DNA from: Sulfurospirillum sp. SCADC
Lineage (GTDB): Bacteria; Campylobacterota; Campylobacteria; Campylobacterales; Sulfurospirillaceae
Reading direction: 5' to 3'
NCBI RefSeq assembly: GCF_000743525.1
Contig: NZ_JQGK01000001.1
Coordinates: forward strand, 1 to 64,000
Length of the DNA stretch: 64,000 nt
This document shows, piece by piece, positions 20,609 through 29,416 of the stretch. How positions within the stretch are numbered: the first letter of the stretch is position 1; every line of letters starts with the position of its first letter. The position numbers were made by a program, and so were the translations under genes. Under the pieces are notes generated by a model that worked only from the letters and a program-made list of their open reading frames with translations, was not told the origin of the DNA and did no database searches.

Positions 20609-21433
20609 ATGAGATACGGTTTTTTAGATGAAGATGCAAAAAAAGAGATACGACGAGCAACACTCAAAGCGATAGCAATCCCTGGGTATCAAGTATCGTT
20701 TGCCTCTCGTGAACTTCCCATTGCTCGAGGTTGGGGAACGGGTGGGTTGCAAGTGACATTGTCCATTATCAATGAAGATGATTGTTTAAAAGTGATTGAT
20801 CAAGGGTGTGATGGAAGTGTGAATGCGGTTAATATTAGAAATTTTATCGTTTCAGTAACGGATAATGCGACAACTTTAGATACACAAGAAGCGACCATCA
20901 TCCAAAGTCGCCACAGAATCCCAGAAGAGCCACTTAAAGAGGGGCAAACGTTGGTTTTGCAAGTGCCCTATCCTGAAGTTTTGACCAATGTTGAAGCCGA
21001 TAGCTTTAAGCAAAAAGTGATGCACGCTAACAGTGACTATGCGAAACTGTGGGTACTTTTGTATGAAGATACTGCCCAATTTGGAGATAGCAGAATAGGT
21101 CACAGATACCCTGTTATGGTACATGATAGATATGCTATGGATCCTTCCCCCATTCCTAAATACGACACAAGAAAGCTCCATAACAATAAAGCTTTGATTC
21201 TTTTAGGAGCAGGAAGAGAGAAAAAAATCTATGCAATTCCTCCTTATACAAAAGTAGAGCCCCTTAAATTTGAAGACAGAGCGTTTAAAGTAGAGAGTTT
21301 TGAGAACAAAAAATGTGCACGATGTGGTGCTAGTGGGGTGTTTATGGATGAAGTGCATACAGATGATGGAACTGTAAAATACTACTGCAACGACACGGCA
21401 TATTGTGACAAAAAGTTAGAGGGGAAACTATGA
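20609..21433 (+). CDS. phnJ: Carbon-phosphorus lyase PhnJ (radical SAM)
   Basis: 274 residues. PhnJ cleaves the C-P bond of ribose-1-phosphonate 5-phosphate by radical chemistry, releasing the alkane. The C-terminal cysteines are arranged CX2CX20CX5C (CARCG ... CNDTAYC), close to the CX2CX21CX5C I recall for the Fe4S4 site of the enzyme. YNFAYLDEQTK in E. coli is replaced by a normal family start (YGFLDEDAKKEIRRA). It overlaps phnK (ATGA). Confidence 0.94.
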   Translation: MRYGFLDEDAKKEIRRATLKAIAIPGYQVSFASRELPIARGWGTGGLQVTLSIINEDDCLKVIDQGCDGSVNAVNIRNFIVSVTDNATTLDTQEATIIQSRHRIPEEPLKEGQTLVLQVPYPEVLTNVEADSFKQKVMHANSDYAKLWVLLYEDTAQFGDSRIGHRYPVMVHDRYAMDPSPIPKYDTRKLHNNKALILLGAGREKKIYAIPPYTKVEPLKFEDRAFKVESFENKKCARCGASGVFMDEVHTDDGTVKYYCNDTAYCDKKLEGKL

Positions 21434-22266
21434 TTCTGGACCTTAAAAATGTCAATAAAGTCTATGGTAGATTTTGCGATAGATGTTTAGAAAGCACAGG
21501 TGCGGAGTTTGAAAGCTCCATTTGCCCACATTGTGGCAGTGTGGTAGCAGTCAACAGTATCAATCTTCATCTTAAAAGAGGTGAGATTTTGGGTATTGTT
21601 GGAGAGAGTGGCAGTGGAAAATCAACCCTTTTACAACTTATCTATCAAGACCAAAAAGCCAGTTCAGGAATTATCCATATGGATACATTTGTCAATGCAA
21701 TGGGTGGATACAAAAATGTCCTTGAAGCCAATGCCAATGAGCTGGGATATCTAAGAGATGCGTTAATGTCGATGATTTATCAAAATCCACGATTGGGACT
21801 TAACTATCAATTTAGTGCCGGTGGAAATATTGCTGAAAAAGTCATCATGAGTGGAACAAAAAAATATGAAGAGATACGAAATAGGGCTTTATACTTTTTA
21901 GAAAAAACTGAAATTCCCGTTCAAAGAATCGATGACTATCCAGATAGATTTAGTGGGGGACAGCAACAAAGAATTCAAATCTCAAAAGCACTCTCAAGCA
22001 ATCCAAAGATTTTGCTTCTTGATGAACCAACCACAGGACTTGATTTGTCGGTTCAAGCAAAAATACTAGACCTTATCAAAGAGCTACAAAAAGAGATAGG
22101 CTTTGCGATGGTGATAGTGTCACACGATTTAGGGGTGATAAAACATCTCACCGATATTTGTATCGTGATGAAAAATGGAAAAATAGTTGAGTATGGACTA
22201 ACGGATCAAATTTTAGAAGACCCGCAGCATCCCTATACTCAAGTGCTCGTTTCAAGTGTATTGTAG
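21430..22266 (+). CDS. phnK: C-P lyase ABC-type ATPase PhnK, with Cys-rich insertion
   Basis: 278 residues. PhnK docks on the PhnGHIJ core and is needed for C-P cleavage. Walker A (GESGSGKST), signature (FSGGQQQRIQISKAL) and Walker B (ILLLDEP) are intact. Between the first strand and Walker A lies an insertion with cysteines at 16, 19, 32 and 35 (CX2CX12CX2C, CDRC ... CPHC), absent from E. coli PhnK as I recall it; a zinc or iron-sulfur site is possible. Confidence 0.92.
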   Translation: MILDLKNVNKVYGRFCDRCLESTGAEFESSICPHCGSVVAVNSINLHLKRGEILGIVGESGSGKSTLLQLIYQDQKASSGIIHMDTFVNAMGGYKNVLEANANELGYLRDALMSMIYQNPRLGLNYQFSAGGNIAEKVIMSGTKKYEEIRNRALYFLEKTEIPVQRIDDYPDRFSGGQQQRIQISKALSSNPKILLLDEPTTGLDLSVQAKILDLIKELQKEIGFAMVIVSHDLGVIKHLTDICIVMKNGKIVEYGLTDQILEDPQHPYTQVLVSSVL

Positions 22267-22274
22267 GAGTGGTT

Positions 22275-22976
22275 ATGGAAAAAATAAAAGTTAGAAATTT
22301 ATCAAAAGAGTTTACGGTGCACACACGAGGTGGCATCAAGATACAAGGGTATGAACACATCAATTTTGAAGTGAAAAAAGCTGAATTTTTATCCCTTTAT
22401 GGACCAAGTGGAATGGGAAAATCGTCGATTTTAAAAGCCCTTTTTAGAACTTATACTACAACAGGTGGAGAGATAATATTTACGAAAGAAGATGGCAAAA
22501 GTGTCAATATCGCAACTTGTGATGAGAGCACAATGCTGGATTTGCGAAAAAATGAGATTGGCTATGTGTCACAATTTTTAAAAGTATTGCCCCGAATTGG
22601 TGCTGTGGATGTGGTGGCTGCGCCTTTAATAGACAAAGGGGAAGATGAAAGAAAAGCAAAAGAGGTCGCTAAAGAGTTGCTCTCGTATCTAGGGATTAAA
22701 GAGGAGCTTTTTAATGTCTCCCCTCTTACATTTAGCGGCGGAGAACAACAAAGAGTCAATATTGCCAAAGGGATAATCGCCCCAAAATCAGTCCTTTTAC
22801 TCGATGAGCCAACCGCATCACTGGATCATAGCAATACCATGAAAGTGATACAAAGACTTCAAAAAATCAAAGCAGAGGGTGTGGCGATGATAGGTATCTT
22901 TCACGACATGGAAGCGATGAGAGCGATTAGTGATACAGTCTATGACCTTCAATCAAAAAACTATGTGGAGATATAA
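22275..22976 (+). CDS. phnL: C-P lyase ABC-type ATPase PhnL
   Basis: 233 residues from the ATG at 22275, which has TAGGAG over the phnK stop; a GTG at 22269 is also in frame. Walker A (GPSGMGKSS), signature (FSGGEQQRVNIAKG) and Walker B (VLLLDEP) are present. PhnL works with PhnI, G and H in the first step of the pathway. Confidence 0.92.
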   Translation: MEKIKVRNLSKEFTVHTRGGIKIQGYEHINFEVKKAEFLSLYGPSGMGKSSILKALFRTYTTTGGEIIFTKEDGKSVNIATCDESTMLDLRKNEIGYVSQFLKVLPRIGAVDVVAAPLIDKGEDERKAKEVAKELLSYLGIKEELFNVSPLTFSGGEQQRVNIAKGIIAPKSVLLLDEPTASLDHSNTMKVIQRLQKIKAEGVAMIGIFHDMEAMRAISDTVYDLQSKNYVEI

Positions 22977-22980
22977 CAAG

Positions 22981-24126
22981 ATGCAAACCATACTAAGAAG
23001 CACCAATGTTTTGGTGGATGATGCGTTTATACGTGCCGATATTGTTATCCAAGGAGATAAAATAACGGCCATCAAACCTTATCAATCAGTTGATGTTGCA
23101 ATAGATTTGGGGGATAGAAGAGTGGTCGCTGGATTTGTAGATCTTCACGGAGATGCGATAGAAAAAGAGATAGAACCTCGCCCTGGGGCTAGATTTCCTA
23201 CCGTTATGGCAGTGGTTGAACTTGACAAAAAGCTCTCTATGTCTGGGATTACTACGATGTTTCATGCCATTGGATTTAATGATGAAGAGCTACGAAAAGG
23301 CAGAGGCACTGAGCAATCCAAATCGCTCATACATGAGATTTATGAAGCCAATAGAGAACATTTGGGAGTTGATAATCTCATACACGCACGATTTGAAATC
23401 ACCAGTGAAAGTTCAATTTCAACCGTTAAAAGCCTCATTAAAGAGAGAAAAATCAATATGCTCTCTATTATGGATCATAGCCCAGGGCAAGGTCAGTTTA
23501 AGACATTGGAAGCTTGGAAGAACTATTTTCTTAAAACCTATACCATTAATGAAGAGGAAGTAGAACAATACCTTGCTGACAAAAACGCCAAAGATAAAAA
23601 CTCAATCGTTCAAGATTTAGTCACATTTGCCATAAATCATCACTTGCCCGTTTTAAGTCACGATGATGATTGTTTGGAAAAACTCACTGTATTAAAAGCA
23701 CTGGGGGTGACATTTTCAGAATTTCCACTCTCTCATGACGTGGCAAAAAATGCAAAAGAGATGGGCATCAAAACAGGCATGGGTGCTCCAAATGTAGTAA
23801 GGGGCGGAAGTCAAAGTGGAAATATCGCCGCTCGTGAACTCATACAAGAGGGGGTTTGTGACTATCTTTGCAGTGATTATCACCCTGCATCGATGCTTCT
23901 TAGCCCTTATCGACTTAAAGAAGATATTGGCTTACCCCTTGAAAAGGGCTTTGCAATGATAAGCCAAACACCTGCCGCTTTAGCAGGACTGAGTGATAGA
24001 GGAGAGTTAAAAGAAGGGCTTTTAGCTGATATTGTCGTTATTGATGAGTCCCATTTTCCAAAGGTTGTCCTGACCTTTAAAGAGGGTGAAATTGTTTATA
24101 ATGGCATTAGAGGATTTTCACTTTAA
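22981..24126 (+). CDS. phnM: Alpha-D-ribose 1-methylphosphonate 5-triphosphate diphosphatase PhnM
   Basis: 381 residues, amidohydrolase superfamily. It removes diphosphate from the triphosphate intermediate. The metal-site motifs GFVDLHGD, EIEPRPGA, MDHSPGQGQ, SHDDD and SDYHPASML are visible. The ATG at 22981 follows phnL by four bases; the TAA overlaps the phnN ATG (TAATG). Confidence 0.93.
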   Translation: MQTILRSTNVLVDDAFIRADIVIQGDKITAIKPYQSVDVAIDLGDRRVVAGFVDLHGDAIEKEIEPRPGARFPTVMAVVELDKKLSMSGITTMFHAIGFNDEELRKGRGTEQSKSLIHEIYEANREHLGVDNLIHARFEITSESSISTVKSLIKERKINMLSIMDHSPGQGQFKTLEAWKNYFLKTYTINEEEVEQYLADKNAKDKNSIVQDLVTFAINHHLPVLSHDDDCLEKLTVLKALGVTFSEFPLSHDVAKNAKEMGIKTGMGAPNVVRGGSQSGNIAARELIQEGVCDYLCSDYHPASMLLSPYRLKEDIGLPLEKGFAMISQTPAALAGLSDRGELKEGLLADIVVIDESHFPKVVLTFKEGEIVYNGIRGFSL

Positions 24127-24638
24127 TGAAAAAAATAGTTTTAATAGTCGGGGCTAGTGGCGTTGGAAAAGATACACTTTTAAAAGCTGTTAAAAATGAG
24201 ATTAAAGCAAATTTTGTGAAACGATATATCACACGAGAACCAGACACTAATGAATCTAATTTTTATTTGGATAAAGAAGCATTTGAAAATCTTGAAAAAA
24301 GCGACTATTTCGTATCTGTTTGGAAGGCTCATAATAACTATTATGCAATCGCCAAATCACATATAAAAGAGGGGCTCAATATCATATCAATTTCAAGAGA
24401 GGCTATCAAAGATTTTGAAAATAGTTTTGATGATGTTACAACGATAGAGATTGGAATACCCAAAGAGATGCTTTATGCTAGGCTCAAAAACAGGGGGAGA
24501 GAAAATGAAGAGGCTATTTTAAAAAGAATAGAGAGATATGGGCAAAAAATAGAGGCTAAAAATCTAATCTATTTTGACAATTCTAGGCCACTAGAAGAGA
24601 GCAAAAAAGCGTTTTTGGCACTTTTAAACTCTTTATAA
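24126..24638 (+). CDS. phnN: Ribose 1,5-bisphosphate phosphokinase PhnN
   Basis: 170 residues, guanylate-kinase-like P-loop fold. It converts ribose 1,5-bisphosphate to PRPP, salvaging the ribosyl carrier of the pathway. The P-loop GASGVGKDTLL and the KRYITREP segment match the family. phnP follows after 11 bases. Confidence 0.9.
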   Translation: MKKIVLIVGASGVGKDTLLKAVKNEIKANFVKRYITREPDTNESNFYLDKEAFENLEKSDYFVSVWKAHNNYYAIAKSHIKEGLNIISISREAIKDFENSFDDVTTIEIGIPKEMLYARLKNRGRENEEAILKRIERYGQKIEAKNLIYFDNSRPLEESKKAFLALLNSL

Positions 24639-24649
24639 AAAGGCTTTTT

Positions 24650-25369
24650 ATGTTTGAATTAAGATTTCTAGGAACGGCTGATAGTGGAGGGATTCCGTCT
24701 CATAATTGTGAGTGTAGTATTTGCCAAGAATACAGACAAAAAGGTCAAAAGAACTTAGCAACAAGTGCTTATATTGAGTGTGAAAATGGCGAAATCATAC
24801 TTCTTGATGCTGGGATAGAAGATAGTGCTTCTATTTTTGATGGGAAAAAAATTGTTGCGATACTTTTGACTCATTTTCACCCAGATCATGCAGTAGGACT
24901 TTTACGGCTTCGATATAGTAGTGATAAGATAAACTGCTACCACCCAAAAGATAAAGATGGTTTTGCAGATCTATTTAAACATCCAAAAGCGATAAAATTT
25001 ATAGAAAATTCTCCCTTTCAATCAATAGAAATAAACAATCTTAAATTTACCCCTATTCCCTTAAAACACTCTAAAAATACTACTGGTTATTTAATACATT
25101 CCAAAAATAAAACCATTGCTTATTTAACCGATTGTGCAGGAATAAAAGAAGAATCAATGATGTTTTTGCTTTTACAAACTATAGATGAATGCTATATTGA
25201 TGCTTGCTTGAGTCCTAATGTTCAAAAAGGAAACCACTTAAATTATCAAGAAGCAAGTAAAATACTGGATAAAATAAATGCTAGAAAATCCTATTTAATT
25301 CATGGTAGTCATGTTACTTTAGAGTATATTAGAAAAAATAATTTACAGCTCAAATACAATTATATATAG
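24650..25369 (+). CDS. phnP: Phosphoribosyl 1,2-cyclic phosphate phosphodiesterase PhnP
   Basis: 239 residues, metallo-beta-lactamase fold. It opens the cyclic ribose phosphate left by PhnJ. The structural cysteines CECSIC follow the LGTADSGGIPSHN start, and LTHFHPDHAVGL carries the metal ligands. It is the last gene of the phn operon; no terminator is visible behind it. Confidence 0.92.
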   Translation: MFELRFLGTADSGGIPSHNCECSICQEYRQKGQKNLATSAYIECENGEIILLDAGIEDSASIFDGKKIVAILLTHFHPDHAVGLLRLRYSSDKINCYHPKDKDGFADLFKHPKAIKFIENSPFQSIEINNLKFTPIPLKHSKNTTGYLIHSKNKTIAYLTDCAGIKEESMMFLLLQTIDECYIDACLSPNVQKGNHLNYQEASKILDKINARKSYLIHGSHVTLEYIRKNNLQLKYNYI

Positions 25370-25531
25370 TTGAATTTTCAAAATTATCTAAAAAGTAATC
25401 TCAATGGTTTAATAAATATACTTACGTTGCAGGAATCTACCTATAAAGTTCTTAGCTTTGCACACGAACTCATTCAAACCCTAGACGATCCTTTCTTCAC
25501 AATGGTTTTTCACAAAGCACCATGGGAATAG
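25370..25531 (+). pseudogene. Open reading remnant after phnP, 53 codons without a start
   Basis: The frame stays open after the phnP stop to a TAG at 25529-25531. Its last part, from ESTYKVLSFAHELIQTLDDP on, has protein-like composition. There is no start codon with a ribosome site. It may be the 3' end of a gene displaced when the phn block arrived, or chance. Confidence 0.2.
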
Positions 25532-25574
25532 CTTTTTTTGTAAAAAATATAAGAGAAATAGGCTAATTTTTCGC

Positions 25575-25580
25575 TATAAT
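25575..25580 (+). promoter_or_regulatory. -10 element upstream of aspC
   Basis: A perfect TATAAT lies 30 bases before the aspC ATG in an AT-rich context without a clear -35, as is usual for vegetative promoters of Campylobacterota. It marks the right edge of the accessory block. Confidence 0.6.
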
Positions 25581-25610
25581 CTGCACGATATTTTTATAGG
25601 GGAAAGTTTC

Positions 25611-26780
25611 ATGCTGTCTAAAAGAATCCAAGTTTTATCACCGTCTCTTACTATGGCGATTACATCCTTAGCGAGAGATCTTAAAGCACAAGGTCGAGAT
25701 GTTCTGAGTTTTTCAGCGGGTGAGCCTGATTTTGATACGCCACAAATTGTCAAAGATGCGGCGATTGCGGCGATTAACGATGGTTTTTCAAAATACACCG
25801 CGGTTGGCGGTACTCCAGAAGTGCTTAAAGCGATTGCTGGAAAATTGAAGCGAGAAAACAATCTTGACTATAAACCCTCCGATATTGTGGTCAATGTGGG
25901 TGCGAAACATTCATTGTTTAACATTTTTCAAGCGATCATTGACGAAGGTGATGAAGTCATTATTCCTGCCCCTTACTGGGTAACGTATCCTGAAATTGTC
26001 AAGTACAGTGATGGAACACCCGTGTTTATTGATACCGATGAAACCAGTGGTTTTAAAATCACCCCTGCACAGCTTAAAGCGGCGATCACACCTAAAACAA
26101 AAGCACTCTTACTCAACACGCCATCCAACCCTACAGGTTCTGTCTACTCCAAAGAGGAGCTGACTGCTTTAGCAGACGTGTTAAAAGGAACCAACGTTTT
26201 AGTGGTTTCCGATGAAATGTATGAGAAAATTCTCTTTGATGGTCATCTGTTCACTTCCGTTGCATCGATCAGCGAAGATATGTATAAACGCACCATTACG
26301 GTTAACGGTCTGAGTAAATCGGTCTCCATGACAGGATGGCGTTTTGGTTACTTTGCCTGTCCTATTAAAGAGATTACCGATGCGATTGTTGATTTTCAAG
26401 GACAAAGTACCTCAAATATTAACTCCATTACGCAAAAAGCAGCGGTGCCTGCTCTTAATGGTTTAGCCGATGCGGATATTGAAATCATGCGTTCAGCGTT
26501 TGAGCGAAGACGCAATCTTGCGCATGAACTTTTAAATCAAATTGAGGGTCTTTCGGTCTTAAAACCAGAAGGTGCTTTCTATCTGTTTGTCAACACCAAA
26601 GCGGTTGAAAATGACTCCATGAAATTTTGTCAAAAATTGCTTGAAGAAAAAGGTGTTGCGGTCGTTCCAGGTATTGGATTTGGTACGGAAGGGTATTTTA
26701 GGCTCTCTTTTGCGACCGATGATGCAACGATTATCGATGGGATTGAGCGTATTGCCTCTTTTGTTAAAAATTACAAGTAA
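25611..26780 (+). CDS. aspC: Aspartate aminotransferase (class I, AspB/AspC type)
   Basis: 389 residues, PLP-dependent. It interconverts aspartate and oxaloacetate with 2-oxoglutarate. The PLP-lysine region NGLSKSVSMTGWRFGY, NTPSNPTG and the C-terminal FRLSFA arginine are intact. In C. jejuni the counterpart aspB directly follows cysE; the intervening block here breaks that order. Two hairpins follow the gene. Confidence 0.93.
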   Translation: MLSKRIQVLSPSLTMAITSLARDLKAQGRDVLSFSAGEPDFDTPQIVKDAAIAAINDGFSKYTAVGGTPEVLKAIAGKLKRENNLDYKPSDIVVNVGAKHSLFNIFQAIIDEGDEVIIPAPYWVTYPEIVKYSDGTPVFIDTDETSGFKITPAQLKAAITPKTKALLLNTPSNPTGSVYSKEELTALADVLKGTNVLVVSDEMYEKILFDGHLFTSVASISEDMYKRTITVNGLSKSVSMTGWRFGYFACPIKEITDAIVDFQGQSTSNINSITQKAAVPALNGLADADIEIMRSAFERRRNLAHELLNQIEGLSVLKPEGAFYLFVNTKAVENDSMKFCQKLLEEKGVAVVPGIGFGTEGYFRLSFATDDATIIDGIERIASFVKNYK

Positions 26781-26812
26781 GCTTGTAAAGGGTACTCCAA
26801 AAAAAGTACCCT
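26771..26812 (+). terminator. Twin hairpins terminating aspC
   Basis: TTACAAG-TAAG-CTTGTAA (26771-26788, containing the aspC stop) is followed at once by AGGGTACT with AGTACCCT (26789-26812) around an A-rich loop and then CTTTCGTT. The second looks like the terminator proper. Confidence 0.6.
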
Positions 26813-26905
26813 CTTTCGTTAAGTTAAAACTTCTCAAAAAAATCTTATAGTTTTGATACAATTCCGACACTATTTTTACATACTTATCACGAAAGGCTTA
26901 AAGCG

Positions 26906-28102
26906 ATGAACAAATACGTCATTACCCTTGCAAAAACCTGTTTGGGTTGTAAAAAACCATCCTGTCGTACGGGATGTCCTGTTGGCACTCCTATTCCTGA
27001 GATGATTCGCCTTTTTTTGGCAGGAGAGATTAAACAAGCCGGCAAAATGCTGTTTGAAAATAATCCTCTCTCCGTCATCTGTTCTATGGTTTGTCCGCAT
27101 GAAAAACATTGTGAGGGACACTGTATTCTCAATAAAAAGGGAACGGCGGTGAGTGTGGGAAGTATTGAGAATTATATTTCCGATCTTTACATGAACGATC
27201 TTCAGTTTGAAAAACCACTCAAAAATGGCAAAAAAGTTGCAATTATTGGAAGTGGTCCTGCTGGTATTGCGCTTGCGGTTATTTTAGGTGTGAAAGGGTA
27301 TGAGATCACGATGTACGATGCCCATGATAAAATCGGTGGCGTATTGCGCTATGGTATTCCTGATTTTAGACTCAATAAAGAGATTCTAGATACGATTGAG
27401 ACGAAACTGCGTCAATTAGACGTGACGATTCGCCCGAACATTACCATTGGTAAAAACATCACGATTGCCGATCTTTTCCGTGATGATTTTAAAGCTGTTT
27501 TCATCGGAACGGGGGTTTGGGCTCCGAAAAAATTGGGTATTAAAGGTGAAAGCTTAGGGCATGTTCACTTTGCGATTGACTATCTTAAAAATCCTGATGT
27601 GTACCGTTTAGGTCATAGAGTGGTGATTTTAGGAGCTGGAAATGTGGCAATGGATGTGGCACGAACAGCGGTGCGTCATGGTGCACGTGAAGTGATTATT
27701 ATGTACCGAAAAGGTATGGAGGATATTCCTGCGTCACATCATGAGGTCGAGTGTGCCAAAATCGATGGTGTTAAGTTTGAGCTTTATAAACAGCCTATCG
27801 AAATTAACGATCAAGGTGTTCTGTACAGCAGTACCGATGAGAGTGGCGAAGAAGGATTGTTGGAAGCGGATTCGATCTTAATTGCTATTAGTCAAAATCC
27901 AAACGATCATATTGTTCAAAGTGCCCGACAAATCGAAGTGGATGGAAAAGGCTTAGTGATTACCGATGAGAGTGGACGCACAACGATGCAAGGTGTTTTT
28001 GCTTCAGGTGACGTGGTAACGGGAGCTCGAACGGTAGTCGAAGCAGTCGCTTTTTCAAAACGTGCTGCGGTTGCCATTGAAGAGTATGTCGACTCACTTT
28101 AA
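26906..28102 (+). CDS. GltD-like FAD/iron-sulfur oxidoreductase
   Basis: 398 residues. The N-terminal ~110 residues have two clusters of cysteines (CLGC..PSCRTGCPVG; CSMVCPHEKHCEGHC) as in the Fe-S domain of glutamate synthase small subunit and related proteins. FAD (IIGSGPAGIALA) and NAD(P) (ILGAGNVAMDVA) Rossmann motifs follow. There is no gltB nearby, so it more likely serves as an NAD(P)H-linked electron-transfer subunit for another partner (NfnB/SudA-like relatives are possible). The substrate is unknown. Confidence 0.8.
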   Translation: MNKYVITLAKTCLGCKKPSCRTGCPVGTPIPEMIRLFLAGEIKQAGKMLFENNPLSVICSMVCPHEKHCEGHCILNKKGTAVSVGSIENYISDLYMNDLQFEKPLKNGKKVAIIGSGPAGIALAVILGVKGYEITMYDAHDKIGGVLRYGIPDFRLNKEILDTIETKLRQLDVTIRPNITIGKNITIADLFRDDFKAVFIGTGVWAPKKLGIKGESLGHVHFAIDYLKNPDVYRLGHRVVILGAGNVAMDVARTAVRHGAREVIIMYRKGMEDIPASHHEVECAKIDGVKFELYKQPIEINDQGVLYSSTDESGEEGLLEADSILIAISQNPNDHIVQSARQIEVDGKGLVITDESGRTTMQGVFASGDVVTGARTVVEAVAFSKRAAVAIEEYVDSL

Positions 28103-28164
28103 GAGAGTTTTTGCTGAACTCTCAACACGCTTTTGAATTGAGTTTTACAAGAATCGAATGAGAA

Positions 28165-28199
28165 CGTTTTACATGTAAAGATTCTTTACATGTAAAACG
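28165..28199. terminator. Inverted pair of TTTACATGTAAA between convergent genes
   Basis: CGTTTTACATGTAAAG (28165-28180), ATT, CTTTACATGTAAAACG (28184-28199): 16-bp perfect arms, each holding a full copy of the dispersed palindrome. It lies between the GltD-like gene and a convergent minus-strand gene, so it probably ends both transcripts. Confidence 0.65.
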
Positions 28200-28207
28200 A
28201 TTGTGTA

Positions 28208-28453
28208 TTATTTTGAAGGTGTTCCAAAACGTACTTTGGCATCTTGAAGTGCTGCGATGAGTTCATCAAGATTTTCGTAAGGGATATGTGCTTTCCAATC
28301 TGGCTCTTCACCATTTTTCTTCAATGCAATACCGATGCTTACAACAGGGAATGAACCACTTCCATACGGTTCTTCTAAATGTGAGATCGAAATAATGCCG
28401 TTTTTTGTTCCTGCTAATGGAAATTTTGTCAATATTGTGTTTTTTCCGCCCAT
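28208..28453 (-). CDS. Small conserved-looking protein of unknown function
   Basis: 81 residues, soluble, start MGGKNTILTKFPLAGTKNG, end ALQDAKVRFGTPSK. It lies 12 bases after lpxD on the same strand, so it is likely the last gene of the ilvB-ilvH-lpxD operon. I do not recognise a domain; no cysteine or membrane segment is present. Confidence 0.7.
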   Translation of the reverse strand: MGGKNTILTKFPLAGTKNGIISISHLEEPYGSGSFPVVSIGIALKKNGEEPDWKAHIPYENLDELIAALQDAKVRFGTPSK

Positions 28454-28465
28454 GGCTTGATCCTT

Positions 28466-29416
28466 TTAATGCTTTGTAAAAAATTTCGCTATTTTTGCGT
28501 GCGTTTTAAGCCACTCACTTTGCAACGTCAGTGGGAAACCGCCATACGTTTTACCGCCCTCTATTGATTTTGAAACGCCACCGCGTGCAGCAATCGTTGC
28601 AAAATCACCAATTTCCAAATGTCCAGCTGTCGCACTTTGTCCACCCATCACGACGTTACGTCCGAGTTTGGATGAACCTGCTAGTCCTGATTGTGCGACA
28701 ATAATACAATACTGCCCCAGTTCACAATTATGTCCAATTTGAACAAGGTTGTCTATTTTTGTCCCTTTTCGAATGATCGTTGATCCAAAAACAGCTTTGT
28801 CTATCGTTGTATTTGCCCCTACTTCCACATTCTCTTCCAGAATGACATTCCCCGTGTGATAGATCTTAATATGCTCACCCAATTTTGTATGAGCATAACC
28901 AAAACCGTCACTTCCAATCACCGTTCCCGCTTGAATAATGCACCCCTCACCAATGACACAACCATCGTAAATGACTGCATTAGGGTAAATGACCACATTT
29001 TTACCAATGGTTACGTTAGAACCAATCGTGACATTGGGCATAATCTGCACGCCCTCTTCCACCACACTGCCACTGCCGATCACTACATTTGCACCCAGAC
29101 TACTTTTCTCAGAAATGGTAGCAGGAGACGCGGTATCAAAGGGTTTTTTAGCAAAAAAGGCACTCGCATATGCCATGCTCAAATAAGGATTGTCACTGAT
29201 CAGTGCTTTCGAACTTGAAGGAAGGTGTTCAAGGAAAGCAGCAGGGAGAATAACGACCCCTGCTTTGGTGTTTTGTAAATCGCCTAGAAGTTTAGGATTG
29301 ACAAAAAAAGCGATTTGAGACGAGGTCGCCTCCTTGAGTGTTGCAAAGGAAGTAACCTCTTGATCGATTCCTGAAAATTCAAGCGAAATTGCTTGGGCTA
29401 GAAGGCTTAGTTTCAT
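28466..29416 (-). CDS. lpxD: UDP-3-O-acylglucosamine N-acyltransferase LpxD
   Basis: 316 residues. It adds the second acyl chain in lipid A synthesis. An N-terminal uridine-binding domain is followed by a left-handed beta helix of hexapeptides (IGSNVTIGKNVVIYPNAVI) with the catalytic His in QIGHNCELG. It abuts ilvH without a gap, the ilvB-ilvH-lpxD order also known from C. jejuni. Confidence 0.93.
   Translation of the reverse strand: MKLSLLAQAISLEFSGIDQEVTSFATLKEATSSQIAFFVNPKLLGDLQNTKAGVVILPAAFLEHLPSSSKALISDNPYLSMAYASAFFAKKPFDTASPATISEKSSLGANVVIGSGSVVEEGVQIMPNVTIGSNVTIGKNVVIYPNAVIYDGCVIGEGCIIQAGTVIGSDGFGYAHTKLGEHIKIYHTGNVILEENVEVGANTTIDKAVFGSTIIRKGTKIDNLVQIGHNCELGQYCIIVAQSGLAGSSKLGRNVVMGGQSATAGHLEIGDFATIAARGGVSKSIEGGKTYGGFPLTLQSEWLKTHAKIAKFFTKH

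Noticed and set aside
26906-28102. Glutamate synthase small subunit GltD in the strict sense
   Set aside because: No large subunit gene is adjacent and the same fold is shared by many other NAD(P)H electron-transfer proteins.
28168-28196. The paired palindromes as a CRISPR remnant or IS ends
   Set aside because: Copies occur singly all over the window, without spacers of regular length or a linked transposase or cas gene.
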